Positions 17,446-26,524 of a stretch of DNA of 64,000 nt are shown piece after piece (position 1 is the stretch's first letter; each line of letters opens with the position of its first letter). The translations under genes were made by a program, and so were the position numbers. The DNA is from Rhodopirellula baltica (GTDB lineage: Bacteria > Planctomycetota > Planctomycetia > Pirellulales > Pirellulaceae), in the NCBI GenBank assembly GCA_002901265.1, contig PPHI01000074.1:1-64000 (forward strand). Direction: 5' to 3'. A model generated the notes under the pieces. That model saw only the letters and a program-made list of their open reading frames with translations, was not told the DNA's origin and ran no database searches.

Positions 17446-19632
17446 TTATTTGCGATCGTTTGCCGACGTCGCAAAGTACTGCCGAGCGGTCGGATGAAAG
17501 TCCCATCCCTGCCATTCGGCAGCGCGAAATCGGGGAATCAAATCAGCGAACAACAGCGGTTTTTGATAGAGAAGTTCTAAGGTCGCTTGGACCAGTTCAG
17601 CTGGAGCGTCACGCCGTGAAGCTAAGAATGCGGTTGTCCCAATCGTTGGCAGGCCTGTCGTCGGAATCGGGGACCCTGGATAGACCGATGAATCAATTGT
17701 CATCGGCCGAAGCGTCGGGTGATGAATCGAGATCATGATGCTTTGCGGAATCGATTTGAGCTGCCATCCGTCGGCCAGCAGATCAACGATTAGTTTGCTT
17801 CCGCTTCCCACGCATATCAACGCGATATTCGGTGCACGTTCGGAGTTGAGTTCGGACCAACCGATTGCGATTCGTGGCGAGACATCGGGAGAAATTTCCA
17901 GTGACTCCAAAATCATCTTGGCGGTTCCCTGTGAGCCGCTTTCGGGAGGTCCAATCGCGATTTCGCGACCGAGCAACTGTTCGGGCGCAATGTGGATCGA
18001 ATTGCGATCGAAGTCGGCCCCACGTACCAAGAGGTGCGCAAGTTCATAGAACAGTGGTGCGACGACACAAAGTCGGTCGTCATTGATCGCTGACGCTTGC
18101 ATTGGCGCCAAATGAACCGCACGATTGAGCAATCGTTGACGGTTATCCATTGATCCGCCAGTCCCAACAACTTCAACCGCGATCCCTTGGCTTTCGCGAA
18201 GTCTGGAAGCAATTCGGGTTGAAATTTGGTTGTACATGCCTTGGTCAAGGCCACCGGCCAGTGTGACATGATCCGGCATCGATTGGATGTGGTGGCTGTA
18301 AAGCATTGCCAGTCCGACGAAGAAAAACGGACTGATCGCGATCATCAATAACATTGCCGCTTGGAAGCGACGATGCCCTGGTGAAGATCGAACGACTTTT
18401 CGCCCGATCAACGCGCCGACCAGAGGGACACCACTGAACCAGTGCCAAAGCTGCAGCAAACGGCCCCGTGGACGAGCGAGGATTGGGCGGCCTTCCAGAA
18501 ATGCGTCTAAGTCTTCCGCCAAAGCACCGGCAGAGTGATAACGTTTCTTGGGGCTTTTTTCCAAACACTTTGCGACGATCGTTTCCAGGTCATGGGGCAC
18601 GCCGGCACGATGCGTCCGCATGGGAGGCGCCGGTTCATGAACGACCTGCATCAGGGTATCGACAATGGAGTCGCCAACTAACGGCGGACGGCCGGTGATA
18701 CAGGCAAACAGAATCGCGCCGAGTGAATAGATGTCGCTTTGTTTGGTCGCTCGGTCGCTGTGCCCGCCAGCTTGCTCGGGCGCCATGTAGTTCGGCGTAC
18801 CCACCGCGGCACCGCTCCCGGTGACTGAACTGTCGGTACCGAGGTTTTTGGCCAACCCAAAATCAGTAATGTGAATCCGATCTTTTTGATCGACCAGAAT
18901 GTTTGCCGGTTTCAAGTCGCGATGCAAAACGTCGTTTTGGTGAGCATGTTCGATCGCACGCGCCACATCGCGGACGTAACGCGCCGCCGATTCGATCGAA
19001 AGTTCCTCTTCCTCATTGATCTTTTTTTGCAGGTCGGTCCCTTCGATCAATGCCATCGAAAAGAAGTGGTGCCCCGCTTGGTGGCCGAACTGGTATACCG
19101 GAACGATGCCTGGGTGGTGCAGCCCAGCGGCGGCTTGCGCCTCGGTATAGAAACGGCGTACGTCGTTTTCGCAGGCGAGCATTCCGCCACGGATCATCTT
19201 CACCGCAACGGTGCGATTGAGATTCTTTTGCTGTGCCTGATAGACAACGCCCATACCGCCGCGACCGACAATTTTTTGTAGCTCATATTCGCCGAGGTCG
19301 TAGGGCAATGTGGGCCCCGGGTCGCCTTTTTCGCGATCGGCTTCGGGAAGCGTTTCGGCTGGGTCACCGCCTGATTGATCCGCATCAGAAATGCGTGAGT
19401 CCACGGTCTCGGCACTCGGTGGGATCGGCTCTGGGGCGGAAGCCCCGGACTGGCTGATTGCGAACCGGTCGATTGCGTCGGCCGCTTCCATCAGACTTTT
19501 CAGTTCTTGGGCCATGCTCGGAAACTTTGCCAAGAATTCATCACGTGTACCCACGGAACCTTCATCGACCGAACGCAAATAGGCCGCGAATGCTTCGTCA
19601 ATCGGATCGTCGGCATCCTGAGGCGATGACAT
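17446..19632 (-). CDS. Ser/Thr protein kinase fused to a TAXI-type solute-binding domain
   Basis: ATG 19632 is preferred, giving 728 residues. Residues 1-110 are acidic and helical. The kinase domain (about 114-380) has the Gly loop GRGGMGVVYQA, Lys145 in VAVKMI, catalytic HRDLKPAN with Asp239, and DFG with Asp257. A single TM helix (about 424-445) follows. Residues of about 455-728 resemble TAXI/NMT1-like periplasmic substrate-binding proteins: LAGGLDQGMYNQISTRIASR, VEVVGTGGSMDNRQRL, GREIAIGPPESGS. The layout predicts an extracytoplasmic ligand receptor with a cytoplasmic kinase. The gene follows an ECF sigma gene on the same strand with a 155-base gap, suggesting kinase-linked control of transcription. 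The ligand is unknown. Confidence 0.88.
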   Translation of the reverse strand: MSSPQDADDPIDEAFAAYLRSVDEGSVGTRDEFLAKFPSMAQELKSLMEAADAIDRFAISQSGASAPEPIPPSAETVDSRISDADQSGGDPAETLPEADREKGDPGPTLPYDLGEYELQKIVGRGGMGVVYQAQQKNLNRTVAVKMIRGGMLACENDVRRFYTEAQAAAGLHHPGIVPVYQFGHQAGHHFFSMALIEGTDLQKKINEEEELSIESAARYVRDVARAIEHAHQNDVLHRDLKPANILVDQKDRIHITDFGLAKNLGTDSSVTGSGAAVGTPNYMAPEQAGGHSDRATKQSDIYSLGAILFACITGRPPLVGDSIVDTLMQVVHEPAPPMRTHRAGVPHDLETIVAKCLEKSPKKRYHSAGALAEDLDAFLEGRPILARPRGRLLQLWHWFSGVPLVGALIGRKVVRSSPGHRRFQAAMLLMIAISPFFFVGLAMLYSHHIQSMPDHVTLAGGLDQGMYNQISTRIASRLRESQGIAVEVVGTGGSMDNRQRLLNRAVHLAPMQASAINDDRLCVVAPLFYELAHLLVRGADFDRNSIHIAPEQLLGREIAIGPPESGSQGTAKMILESLEISPDVSPRIAIGWSELNSERAPNIALICVGSGSKLIVDLLADGWQLKSIPQSIMISIHHPTLRPMTIDSSVYPGSPIPTTGLPTIGTTAFLASRRDAPAELVQATLELLYQKPLLFADLIPRFRAAEWQGWDFHPTARQYFATSANDRK

Positions 19633-19787
19633 AGACAGTCGATTAAATCGTGTTGAAACGGTACGGAAGAAATGAATGTTAGTTGGGCACGATCCGGACA
19701 TGATCGAGGCGCCCCGGGATCGGTTCTGGCAGGTGCCAACTACCAGCGGGGAACCGTAGGGCGGTCAGTGCCGCCGTTAGCGAGACG

Positions 19788-20405
19788 CTACATGTAGGGA
19801 TTGTTCTTGGGGTCGATGATCGATCTTAGCTTTTGCAACCCACGTTTGAGCAAACCTGCGACGGCGGTATCTGATTTACCCATCCGTTCGACGATCAATG
19901 CCAGTGGCAAGCCTTCCATGTATCGCAAACGAATCGCTTCGGCCTGCGTTTCAGGAAGCTGATGCAAGGCTTCGACAAGTGCGAGCGCCGTTTCGGCCTT
20001 GATTGCAATGCCAGAAGGACTGGTGGTGCTGCCGGGTAATTGGGTGATCCAGGGAGCACCGGCAGAATCGTTGCCACCCGGGACATCCGCAGCGACTTCA
20101 CGGCGGACCGAGCGTTTCTGGGTCATCACGTGCCGGGTTACGGCGGTTGCAACATTGTTTTTTAGCATGCCTCGTAGCCAAGCCGCAAATTCGGCAGGGC
20201 TCTCACCACGAAAGCTTGCCAAGTCACGTTTGGCTTCCAAGAACGTCACTTGGACAATGTCAATCGGGTCCACACGGCGACGAAGTTGATCGGAAAGGTG
20301 CCGGTGCGCCAGCATGATCAGGTAGCCGCGGTATTGCTCCAATAGCTGACCAAAAGCGGAGTTGTCACCTTGTTTGGAAGCAACCACCAATTGGGTCGTC
20401 GACAT
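19788..20405 (-). CDS. ECF-type RNA polymerase sigma factor
   Basis: ATG 20405 is chosen because TGGAGA precedes it by a short spacer; the frame is open upstream to 20492. The 205-residue product has sigma region 2 (FGQLLEQYRGYLIMLAHRHL, then RVDPIDIVQVTFLEA, which matches the region 2.2-2.3 helix) and region 4 (LPETQAEAIRLRYMEGLPLALIVERMGKSDTAVAGLLKRGLQKLR). It directs RNA polymerase to alternative promoters. No anti-sigma gene is adjacent; instead the next gene is a transmembrane Ser/Thr kinase, an arrangement described for planctomycete ECF groups. It is divergent from a thioredoxin-like lipoprotein gene. Confidence 0.88.
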   Translation of the reverse strand: MSTTQLVVASKQGDNSAFGQLLEQYRGYLIMLAHRHLSDQLRRRVDPIDIVQVTFLEAKRDLASFRGESPAEFAAWLRGMLKNNVATAVTRHVMTQKRSVRREVAADVPGGNDSAGAPWITQLPGSTTSPSGIAIKAETALALVEALHQLPETQAEAIRLRYMEGLPLALIVERMGKSDTAVAGLLKRGLQKLRSIIDPKNNPYM

Positions 20406-20584
20406 GTCTCCATCTGTTGCAGTCATCGATCGGTTCTTGGACAATCTAGGTTCGGGCGTGAGACGCCCAGTGTATCTAATAAACCTCTCCACTAGCAGAA
20501 CGTTCGCTGGATCATCCCGGCGATTTTTGCGAGCCGCTGCAAAATGGATGACCAGTCACCTACTCCGATGGGGCACCGTATTTA

Positions 20585-21397
20585 ATGTCCGTATTGCTTT
20601 CCACCAATCGCTGGCGTTCGGCAAGGCACGTTGTGTGGGGGATTTCCGCCACGTTGGCATTTGTGATCGGTTGCGGCGGGGACGCTGAAAAGGCCGAGAC
20701 CCCGGAGTCCGCATCCGAAGCCAAATCGCCCGCCAGCAGCGTCGAAATGGACACTATCGCAGAACCACCAAACCAACCAGCGACTGTCGGCGGCGGTCCC
20801 GCGATGGAAACCGGGATGCAGTTGCCTGACGCAGAGCTCCCGGCGACCGAGGTGCCAGCGAACTCAACGGAATCAGAAGCAAGCTCAGGACCAACCCCAG
20901 GCGGTCTTGAAATGCCAGCTCTCGATTCCACAACACAGGCGGACGCGGCAGTAGAACTGCAGTACGCCAAGTGGGACGCGATCAAGGAACACGCGCAAGC
21001 GACCGGTAAAGTGACCGTCGTTGATCTTTGGTCAACAAGCTGCATTCCCTGTATCAAAGAGTTTCCCGAGTTGGTGCAACTGAACCGTGAGATGGACGGG
21101 AAGGTCGCTTGTATCGGTGTCGCTGTCGATTATGACGGTCGCAAATCCAAACCTCCGGAATCGTACGAGTCCGCGATTTCTGAAATGCTGACTTCGCTGG
21201 GGGCTGACTTCGACAACTTTATCTGCCAAACCCCAAGCGATGAGGTGTTCAGTAAGGTCGGACTGCCATCGATCCCTGCGGTACTGATTTTTGATGCAGA
21301 AGGGAACCTGGTAAAACAGTTCGTTGACGTCGGTGAAACCGCGGGGTTCACGTACAAATCACACGTGATCCCTTATTTGGAAACGTTGCAAGGTTAG
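20585..21397 (+). CDS. Thioredoxin-like (TlpA-type) lipoprotein
   Basis: 270 residues with a lipoprotein signal whose lipobox is VIGC (Cys30). An acidic, Pro/Ser-rich linker of about 100 residues follows. From residue about 135 there is a thioredoxin fold with KVTVVDLWSTSCIPC, giving a Cys153-Ile-Pro-Cys156 redox centre, then EFPELVQLNREM, and a cis-Pro-like segment GLPSIPAVLIFD. The protein probably reduces or isomerises disulfides, or assists cytochrome maturation, outside the cytoplasm. It converges with the vWA gene, 10 bases apart, and is divergent from the ECF sigma gene. Confidence 0.87.
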   Translation: MSVLLSTNRWRSARHVVWGISATLAFVIGCGGDAEKAETPESASEAKSPASSVEMDTIAEPPNQPATVGGGPAMETGMQLPDAELPATEVPANSTESEASSGPTPGGLEMPALDSTTQADAAVELQYAKWDAIKEHAQATGKVTVVDLWSTSCIPCIKEFPELVQLNREMDGKVACIGVAVDYDGRKSKPPESYESAISEMLTSLGADFDNFICQTPSDEVFSKVGLPSIPAVLIFDAEGNLVKQFVDVGETAGFTYKSHVIPYLETLQG

Positions 21398-21407
21398 CGT
21401 CGCATTT

Positions 21408-22952
21408 TCATCTGGCGGAAGTATTGCCGGCGCCCTGACGGTCGGATTCGAGTGCACGTAAGACGCGATGGTTGGGACCGTAGGACCGCAGCAGAGTTTC
21501 TCTGCAGCGGTTCACGACGGCATCGTCTTGCAAACGCGAGAACTGGTCGGAGATTCGATCAAGGACGATTCGTGTGGCGCGTTCAGGACGCCAGCCCACA
21601 ATGGTGGTGCAGGTCGTTTCGATTTGCTTGATGTCATGGCAAGCTTCCATCTTAAAAGCTAAGTGCTGAATCAACTCGTTTTGTTGCCGGGCCGAAAACG
21701 CTCGTTTCGGATCGTTAATCACTAAACACTGAAGCGTCACTACCGTCACCCTGATTGAAGCGATTCCGAACGGGCTATCTTCCGACGTTTTTGTCGGCCC
21801 GTAGACGTTTTCAAAGTCATTGGTAATGCGTTTGATGAATCGTTTGCGACCCTGATAGGTCCCGATCGGTGAAGCATAAGCGTAGGCAAGCTCCTGAAGC
21901 GACTCTTGCCGTGCGGGTGTCAGAGGAGTCTGTAGAAGTGAGGCAACATCTTCATCCAATTCTGTTTCAGTGCGGCGTACTGAATCGATAAACCGATAGC
22001 TGCCTCCGGTCGCTTCGGCGACTTGAAGCATGTTGCGACAACTGCGTCGGTCTTCGAAAGCAATGGTATGGATCGGGATGCGGCGTCCAGAGTTCTGGAC
22101 GATATTCATCGCCGATGTGGCATTTTGAAATTCGCCATCGGACAAAAAGAAAATCGCGCTTGGATCCAGGTCAATCGCAAGCCGGAGCGACGAGTCGGGA
22201 ATCGTATTGCCGCTTGGACCAAGTCGTTGCAGCCACTCTTGGAATTGTTGTTTGGTGCCAGAAGTCGCGGCGACCAATTCGGCGTCGTGTACTGGGCGGT
22301 CAAACATTAGAACCGGACTCGACGAGAAAAACACGACGAAGAACGATTGGGACGGATGCAGGCCGTTGATTGAGCGTGAGAGTTCACGCAGTGCTCGGTC
22401 GAAGCGCGCGCCCTGCATACTTCCCGAGCGGTCGACGATGTACACAAAGGATTCGCCACTCGCATCAACACCAAAGAACCGTCCCGACGGCGTTGCGTTT
22501 GATGCGAAGTTCGTGGACGCCTGCGAACGTGCCGATGCCAACATGGAAGTCGGCGACAGCATCTGTTCGGGAAACACAACCGGGTCCGTCGGTTGAGAGC
22601 TGACGACGGTTGGGGTTTCAATTTCTTGTAGTGTCGTCTGTGGCGCCGAAACTTGCTCAAGTTGAAACTCTTGAGCTTGGTTTTCAAGGCTCATTGAAGG
22701 TTCGGCGAAGGCAACACTGACGGTGTGCTGTGGGCTGCCCGATCGTTTAGGGATCGTGATCCAGGCAATGATGATCAGGACCACCAAATGTAGAATGATC
22801 GACCAGAGCCAGAACTCCGTTGATTTCAGCGGCGGCTCATCGAGCGGGGAATCGTCGAATTCGATAGGCGGGGGTGTGGGAGACGAATGCTTCGGCGGTA
22901 TTGGCGTAACCGGTGGTGCCGAAGATCGAAGCTGCCTGGGATCCCGCATCAT
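21408..22952 (-). CDS. Membrane-anchored von Willebrand factor A domain protein
   Basis: 514 residues. A Pro-rich cytoplasmic N-terminus (1-45) precedes a single TM helix (about 47-67). The vWA domain begins near residue 165 with FVYIVDRSGSMQGARF, so the MIDAS motif DxSxS is intact (Asp174, Ser176, Ser178), and continues through FFLSDGEFQNATSAMNIV and IPIHTIAF. A helical C-terminal part follows (about 330-514). Such domains bind divalent metal and a protein ligand. The first TM region resembles TonB-like anchors. It is divergent from the second ECF sigma gene; partner proteins are not evident. Confidence 0.85.
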   Translation of the reverse strand: MMRDPRQLRSSAPPVTPIPPKHSSPTPPPIEFDDSPLDEPPLKSTEFWLWSIILHLVVLIIIAWITIPKRSGSPQHTVSVAFAEPSMSLENQAQEFQLEQVSAPQTTLQEIETPTVVSSQPTDPVVFPEQMLSPTSMLASARSQASTNFASNATPSGRFFGVDASGESFVYIVDRSGSMQGARFDRALRELSRSINGLHPSQSFFVVFFSSSPVLMFDRPVHDAELVAATSGTKQQFQEWLQRLGPSGNTIPDSSLRLAIDLDPSAIFFLSDGEFQNATSAMNIVQNSGRRIPIHTIAFEDRRSCRNMLQVAEATGGSYRFIDSVRRTETELDEDVASLLQTPLTPARQESLQELAYAYASPIGTYQGRKRFIKRITNDFENVYGPTKTSEDSPFGIASIRVTVVTLQCLVINDPKRAFSARQQNELIQHLAFKMEACHDIKQIETTCTTIVGWRPERATRIVLDRISDQFSRLQDDAVVNRCRETLLRSYGPNHRVLRALESDRQGAGNTSAR

Positions 22953-23196
22953 CCAAATTTGTCCGTGCAGAAACGCGATAAGATTTTATCCAGCCTCCCC
23001 TATTTGGGCGGGGCTGTCAATTTGCACTTGGAGGCTTGAACATATTTCTCGCTTCTTTTTTTCGAATCGCTGACAGACCCGCGTATGACTTGTGAGTAAG
23101 TCGGTGACTGAGCGATTGACACCGCGCGATGGCCCTCCCGCCAGACCTAGCCAAGAATTCAGTTGAACCCGTTGTTGTGAAGGCCCCCGAGGTTTT

Positions 23197-23802
23197 ATGT
23201 CTGTTCCGGATACCCGCGTCAGTTTGCTTATGCGACTGCACGATCAGCGAGATGGCGAAGCCTGGACGGAGTTTTCACGTTTGTATCGTCCCGTCGTTTG
23301 CCAGCTTGCGGTACATCACGGGATGCAGCAGGCCGACGCCGAAGACTTGGCGCAGCAGGTCTTGATTGCGATCTCGCGAGCGATCCAAACGTTCGATCAT
23401 GATCAGGGGCAGGCGAAGTTTCGGACTTGGCTGAAAACGATCGCTCGTCGTGCAATCATCAACGCGATCACGCGTCCGCCAAAGGTAATCGGCGTTGGCG
23501 GAAGCGAGGTAATGAACTGGTTAAATATCCAGCCCGAGCAAACCGAGCAAACACAAACGTTGCAGTGGCAATACCGTCGGCAGGTATTCCATGTTGCCGC
23601 CGCCGAGGTCAGACGCGAAGTCCGCGAGCAGATGTGGGATGCCTTTTACCTAACCGCGATCGAGCAACGTCCGGCCAAAGAAGTCGCGGAGTCGTTGGGG
23701 TGTAGCGAAGGCAGTGTGTACACGGCTCGCAGCCGAATGATTCGCAAGCTGCGCGAGAAGGTGCAGGAACTCGATCTTGCCAGCGAACAGGAATCACGAT
23801 GA
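23197..23802 (+). CDS. ECF-type RNA polymerase sigma factor
   Basis: 201 residues. Region 2 is seen in WTEFSRLYRPVVCQLAVHHG, then MQQADAEDLAQQVLIAISRA and FRTWLKTIARRAIINAI. Region 4 is YLTAIEQRPAKEVAESLGCSEGSVYTARSRMIRKLREK. The stop overlaps the start of a Ser/Thr kinase gene (ATGA at 23799-23802), so both are co-translated. The kinase carries an N-terminal zinc-binding module resembling anti-sigma factors, which makes a direct sigma-kinase interaction plausible. Confidence 0.9.
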   Translation: MSVPDTRVSLLMRLHDQRDGEAWTEFSRLYRPVVCQLAVHHGMQQADAEDLAQQVLIAISRAIQTFDHDQGQAKFRTWLKTIARRAIINAITRPPKVIGVGGSEVMNWLNIQPEQTEQTQTLQWQYRRQVFHVAAAEVRREVREQMWDAFYLTAIEQRPAKEVAESLGCSEGSVYTARSRMIRKLREKVQELDLASEQESR

Positions 23803-25226
23803 ACGAGCATCTAATCTGTCCAGACAATCGGATCGATTCGTTTTTGGGGGACCAAATGACGGATCCAGAGTTACTGGCATTCGAAAAGCACTTGGAAACC
23901 TGTGCAGTCTGCCGTGCCAAATTGGATGAAAGTTCGGCGGTGATTCCATTCTGGGATGATGCCAAGGAATTCTTGAGCGATACCGAGATCACCGATCCAC
24001 AAACGATCGACTTGCAGTCTGCTGATCGGCATTCAGGAGTTCGAGAACCGGTGGTGCCGCGGGTAGGGCAGGGCAGAGAAGTGGTCGGCCTGTTAGACCC
24101 GACAGATCATCCCGATATGTTAGGCCGATTTGCTGGGTATGAAGTCAGCGGCATCATCGGGCGTGGCGGAATGGGCATCGTCATGAAAGCTCGCGACATG
24201 TCACTGGATCGGTTGGTCGCGATCAAAATTCTTGATCCCAGTTACAGCAGCCTTTCCGCATCGCGAAAGCGGTTTGCGCGAGAAGCGAAGTCTGCCGCAG
24301 CGGTCGTCCATGAAAACGTAATCGGAATCTATGGCGTCGACCAGTGGAACGGTGTGCCGTATTTAGTGATGCCCTACATCAAAGGAGAGTCGCTGCAACA
24401 ACGGATCGATCGACATGCCCCGTTGCCACTTGAAGAAATGCTCGAGATCGCTGTGCAGATTGCGCGCGGACTTGCGGCCGCGCATGGACAAGGCGTGATT
24501 CATCGCGATATCAAGCCCTCGAATATTCTGTTGCTCAATGGTGTCTCACGTGTCCTGATCACTGACTTCGGATTGGCAAGAACGGTCGATGACGCGAGCT
24601 TGACACGAAGTGGGATCTTGGCCGGTACGCCGCAGTACATGTCACCCGAACAGGCAATGAGTGAGGCCGTCGATCGACGCACTGATCTGTTTAGCCTCGG
24701 CGGCGTGATGTATGCGATGGCTTGCGGTTACCCACCGTTTCGAAGTGAATCGCCCTACGGCGTGCTCAAGAAAATCATTGATCAACCGCATCGGTCGCTT
24801 CTGCAACAGCGACCTGATTTACCGAATTGGTATGTCGCAACGATCGATCGTCTATTGGCGAAGCAGCCTGGTCAACGGTTTGCTTCGGCGGCACAGACAG
24901 CCGCCTTGCTGGAAGACGGTTTGGCACATCTGCGGCAACCGGCATCCGTAAAGCATCCAAGAATCGAACTCAAGCGTGGACGCAAATTCGTTTTGCAGCG
25001 TCGGCAGATCGCCGCGATCGCAATCTGCATCGCCATCCTCACTGCATTTGCCGCTTCGACGTTTTGGAATCATACGGAATCCAACACTTCTGAATCGAAT
25101 TCCCAGCCAACAGAACAAATCGATCCAATGTCGCCCGATCCAGATTTGAGTTGGGAGTATGACGATCATGAATTGATCGAGCTGGAAAACGAGCTCGACA
25201 TGCTACTGCAAGACACTACCGAGTAG
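23799..25226 (+). CDS. Ser/Thr protein kinase with anti-sigma-like zinc-binding N-terminus
   Basis: 475 residues, start overlapping the sigma stop by four bases. Residues 25-42 contain H31-x3-C35-x2-C38 (FEKHLETCAVCRAKL), the pattern of zinc-binding anti-sigma domains. The kinase domain (about 114-380) has GRGGMGIVMKA, Lys143 in VAIKIL, HRDIKPSN with Asp237, DFGLA with Asp256, and GTPQYMSPEQ. A TM helix (about 403-423) is followed by a short acidic Ser/Asn-rich extracytoplasmic tail without a recognisable sensor domain. The probable role is to hold or release the co-encoded sigma factor according to phosphorylation state; this is inferred from domain order and coupling. Confidence 0.9.
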   Translation: MNEHLICPDNRIDSFLGDQMTDPELLAFEKHLETCAVCRAKLDESSAVIPFWDDAKEFLSDTEITDPQTIDLQSADRHSGVREPVVPRVGQGREVVGLLDPTDHPDMLGRFAGYEVSGIIGRGGMGIVMKARDMSLDRLVAIKILDPSYSSLSASRKRFAREAKSAAAVVHENVIGIYGVDQWNGVPYLVMPYIKGESLQQRIDRHAPLPLEEMLEIAVQIARGLAAAHGQGVIHRDIKPSNILLLNGVSRVLITDFGLARTVDDASLTRSGILAGTPQYMSPEQAMSEAVDRRTDLFSLGGVMYAMACGYPPFRSESPYGVLKKIIDQPHRSLLQQRPDLPNWYVATIDRLLAKQPGQRFASAAQTAALLEDGLAHLRQPASVKHPRIELKRGRKFVLQRRQIAAIAICIAILTAFAASTFWNHTESNTSESNSQPTEQIDPMSPDPDLSWEYDDHELIELENELDMLLQDTTE

Positions 25227-25317
25227 GCAACCTAGAAAGACCGTGCACCATTTCACCGGACCAATGTTGTTGCGTTGGCCACTGATGTTTCTTTGTCGAT
25301 GAGGGAGATGTAATCGA

Positions 25318-26520
25318 ATGCGAAACCGAAGAATTCCTGGCGGAAAGACGAGTTGTTTGAAGTTCACCGCTTGGGCTGGCGTGTTGCTTGCCACACCTGT
25401 TCTTGCTGTCCCCCAAGACTTGCTGCCTCCAGACGTCGCACAACGCGAACCACAAGCGACGGTTGAGGTTTACGAAGTCAAAACCGATTCGGCCGATCAG
25501 ATCAATGCGTTGAAGGTTCGAATGGAGCAGATGGTTGCCGAGTCGGAAAAAGAAAAGGAATTGGTGGCACGTAACAAAACACTTCTTGCTGCAAAGCAGT
25601 TGGCGCTCAAGGAGTTGATGGAAAAGCTGAAATCGCTCGGTCCCGAGACGCTCTCTGCTGATGTGGACATCAAGAGGTGGAAAGTCATCGAAGGCGGCAA
25701 AACAATCGATCGAGACGTTACCGTTTCCGACGACGTTATCAAAATTGAGGGCCTACCAGCGGACAACCGGCGCGGATTAATCGAGCAACTCGTTCGCCAA
25801 GCATTTGATTTACAAACCGAACTTCAAGAGGCTCGCGTACGCCAGGCCGAGATCAACTTAAAACGAGTCAAGAATCAACTCGAGAAACGAAAAGCGAACG
25901 CGGACAAGATTGTTGCTGCCAGAATCGAGGAGTTGTTGGATACGCAAGTCGTCCATGTCGAAGCAATTGTTGTCGGAGAGCCACTCGACAAGGTTGATTC
26001 AGAATCGGCGGCGTTGCTGGCGAGCGAAGGTTGGCAAGCGTGGCGGAACGTTCAATCACGTGAAGCGCTCGAAAAGTTCAAGAAAGCACTCGCAATTGAT
26101 CCCGATTTGGACCAAGCCCGCAATGGCTTGGGGTGGGCCCAAATTCAGACTCAGCAGTACACTGATGCGATCAAACAATTCCAGGAATTGTTGGCGAAGA
26201 ACCCGCACCATAGCGGAGCTCTAAACGGTGTGGGTCAAGCATTGTTCGCACAGAACGAACTTGATGCTGCCGAAAAGCAGTTCCAAAAAGCAATCGACGT
26301 GATGATCGAAGAGCATGGTGAGCAGACGGCGATCAAACGTGGCGTCACCGCCGCATGGTTTGGCTTGGTAAAGACATTGATCGCACAAGGCGACAATGAG
26401 CATGCGAAGCAATGGGCAGAGCGGTATCTGAAAGGCAAGCCGGACGACGAGCAAATGAAATCACTGCTCTCGGAGGCGAACGCCGGACTCGAAGACCAAA
26501 AGCTCGACGGCAAAGAGTAG
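25318..26520 (+). CDS. Exported TPR-repeat protein
   Basis: 400 residues with an N-terminal signal peptide (KFTAWAGVLLATPVLAVPQD). Residues of about 55-100 and 150-215 are heptad-like coiled coil, with EKEKELVARNKTLL and EARVRQAEINLKRVKNQLEK. Three TPR-like units follow at about 235-345: ALEKFKKALAIDPDLDQARN, then QYTDAIKQFQELLAKNPHHS and ELDAAEKQFQKAI. TPRs bind proteins. The gene is about 90 bases after the kinase on the same strand and may share its transcript. The 3' end converges, four bases apart, with the next gene. Confidence 0.85.
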   Translation: MRNRRIPGGKTSCLKFTAWAGVLLATPVLAVPQDLLPPDVAQREPQATVEVYEVKTDSADQINALKVRMEQMVAESEKEKELVARNKTLLAAKQLALKELMEKLKSLGPETLSADVDIKRWKVIEGGKTIDRDVTVSDDVIKIEGLPADNRRGLIEQLVRQAFDLQTELQEARVRQAEINLKRVKNQLEKRKANADKIVAARIEELLDTQVVHVEAIVVGEPLDKVDSESAALLASEGWQAWRNVQSREALEKFKKALAIDPDLDQARNGLGWAQIQTQQYTDAIKQFQELLAKNPHHSGALNGVGQALFAQNELDAAEKQFQKAIDVMIEEHGEQTAIKRGVTAAWFGLVKTLIAQGDNEHAKQWAERYLKGKPDDEQMKSLLSEANAGLEDQKLDGKE

Positions 26521-26524
26521 GAAG

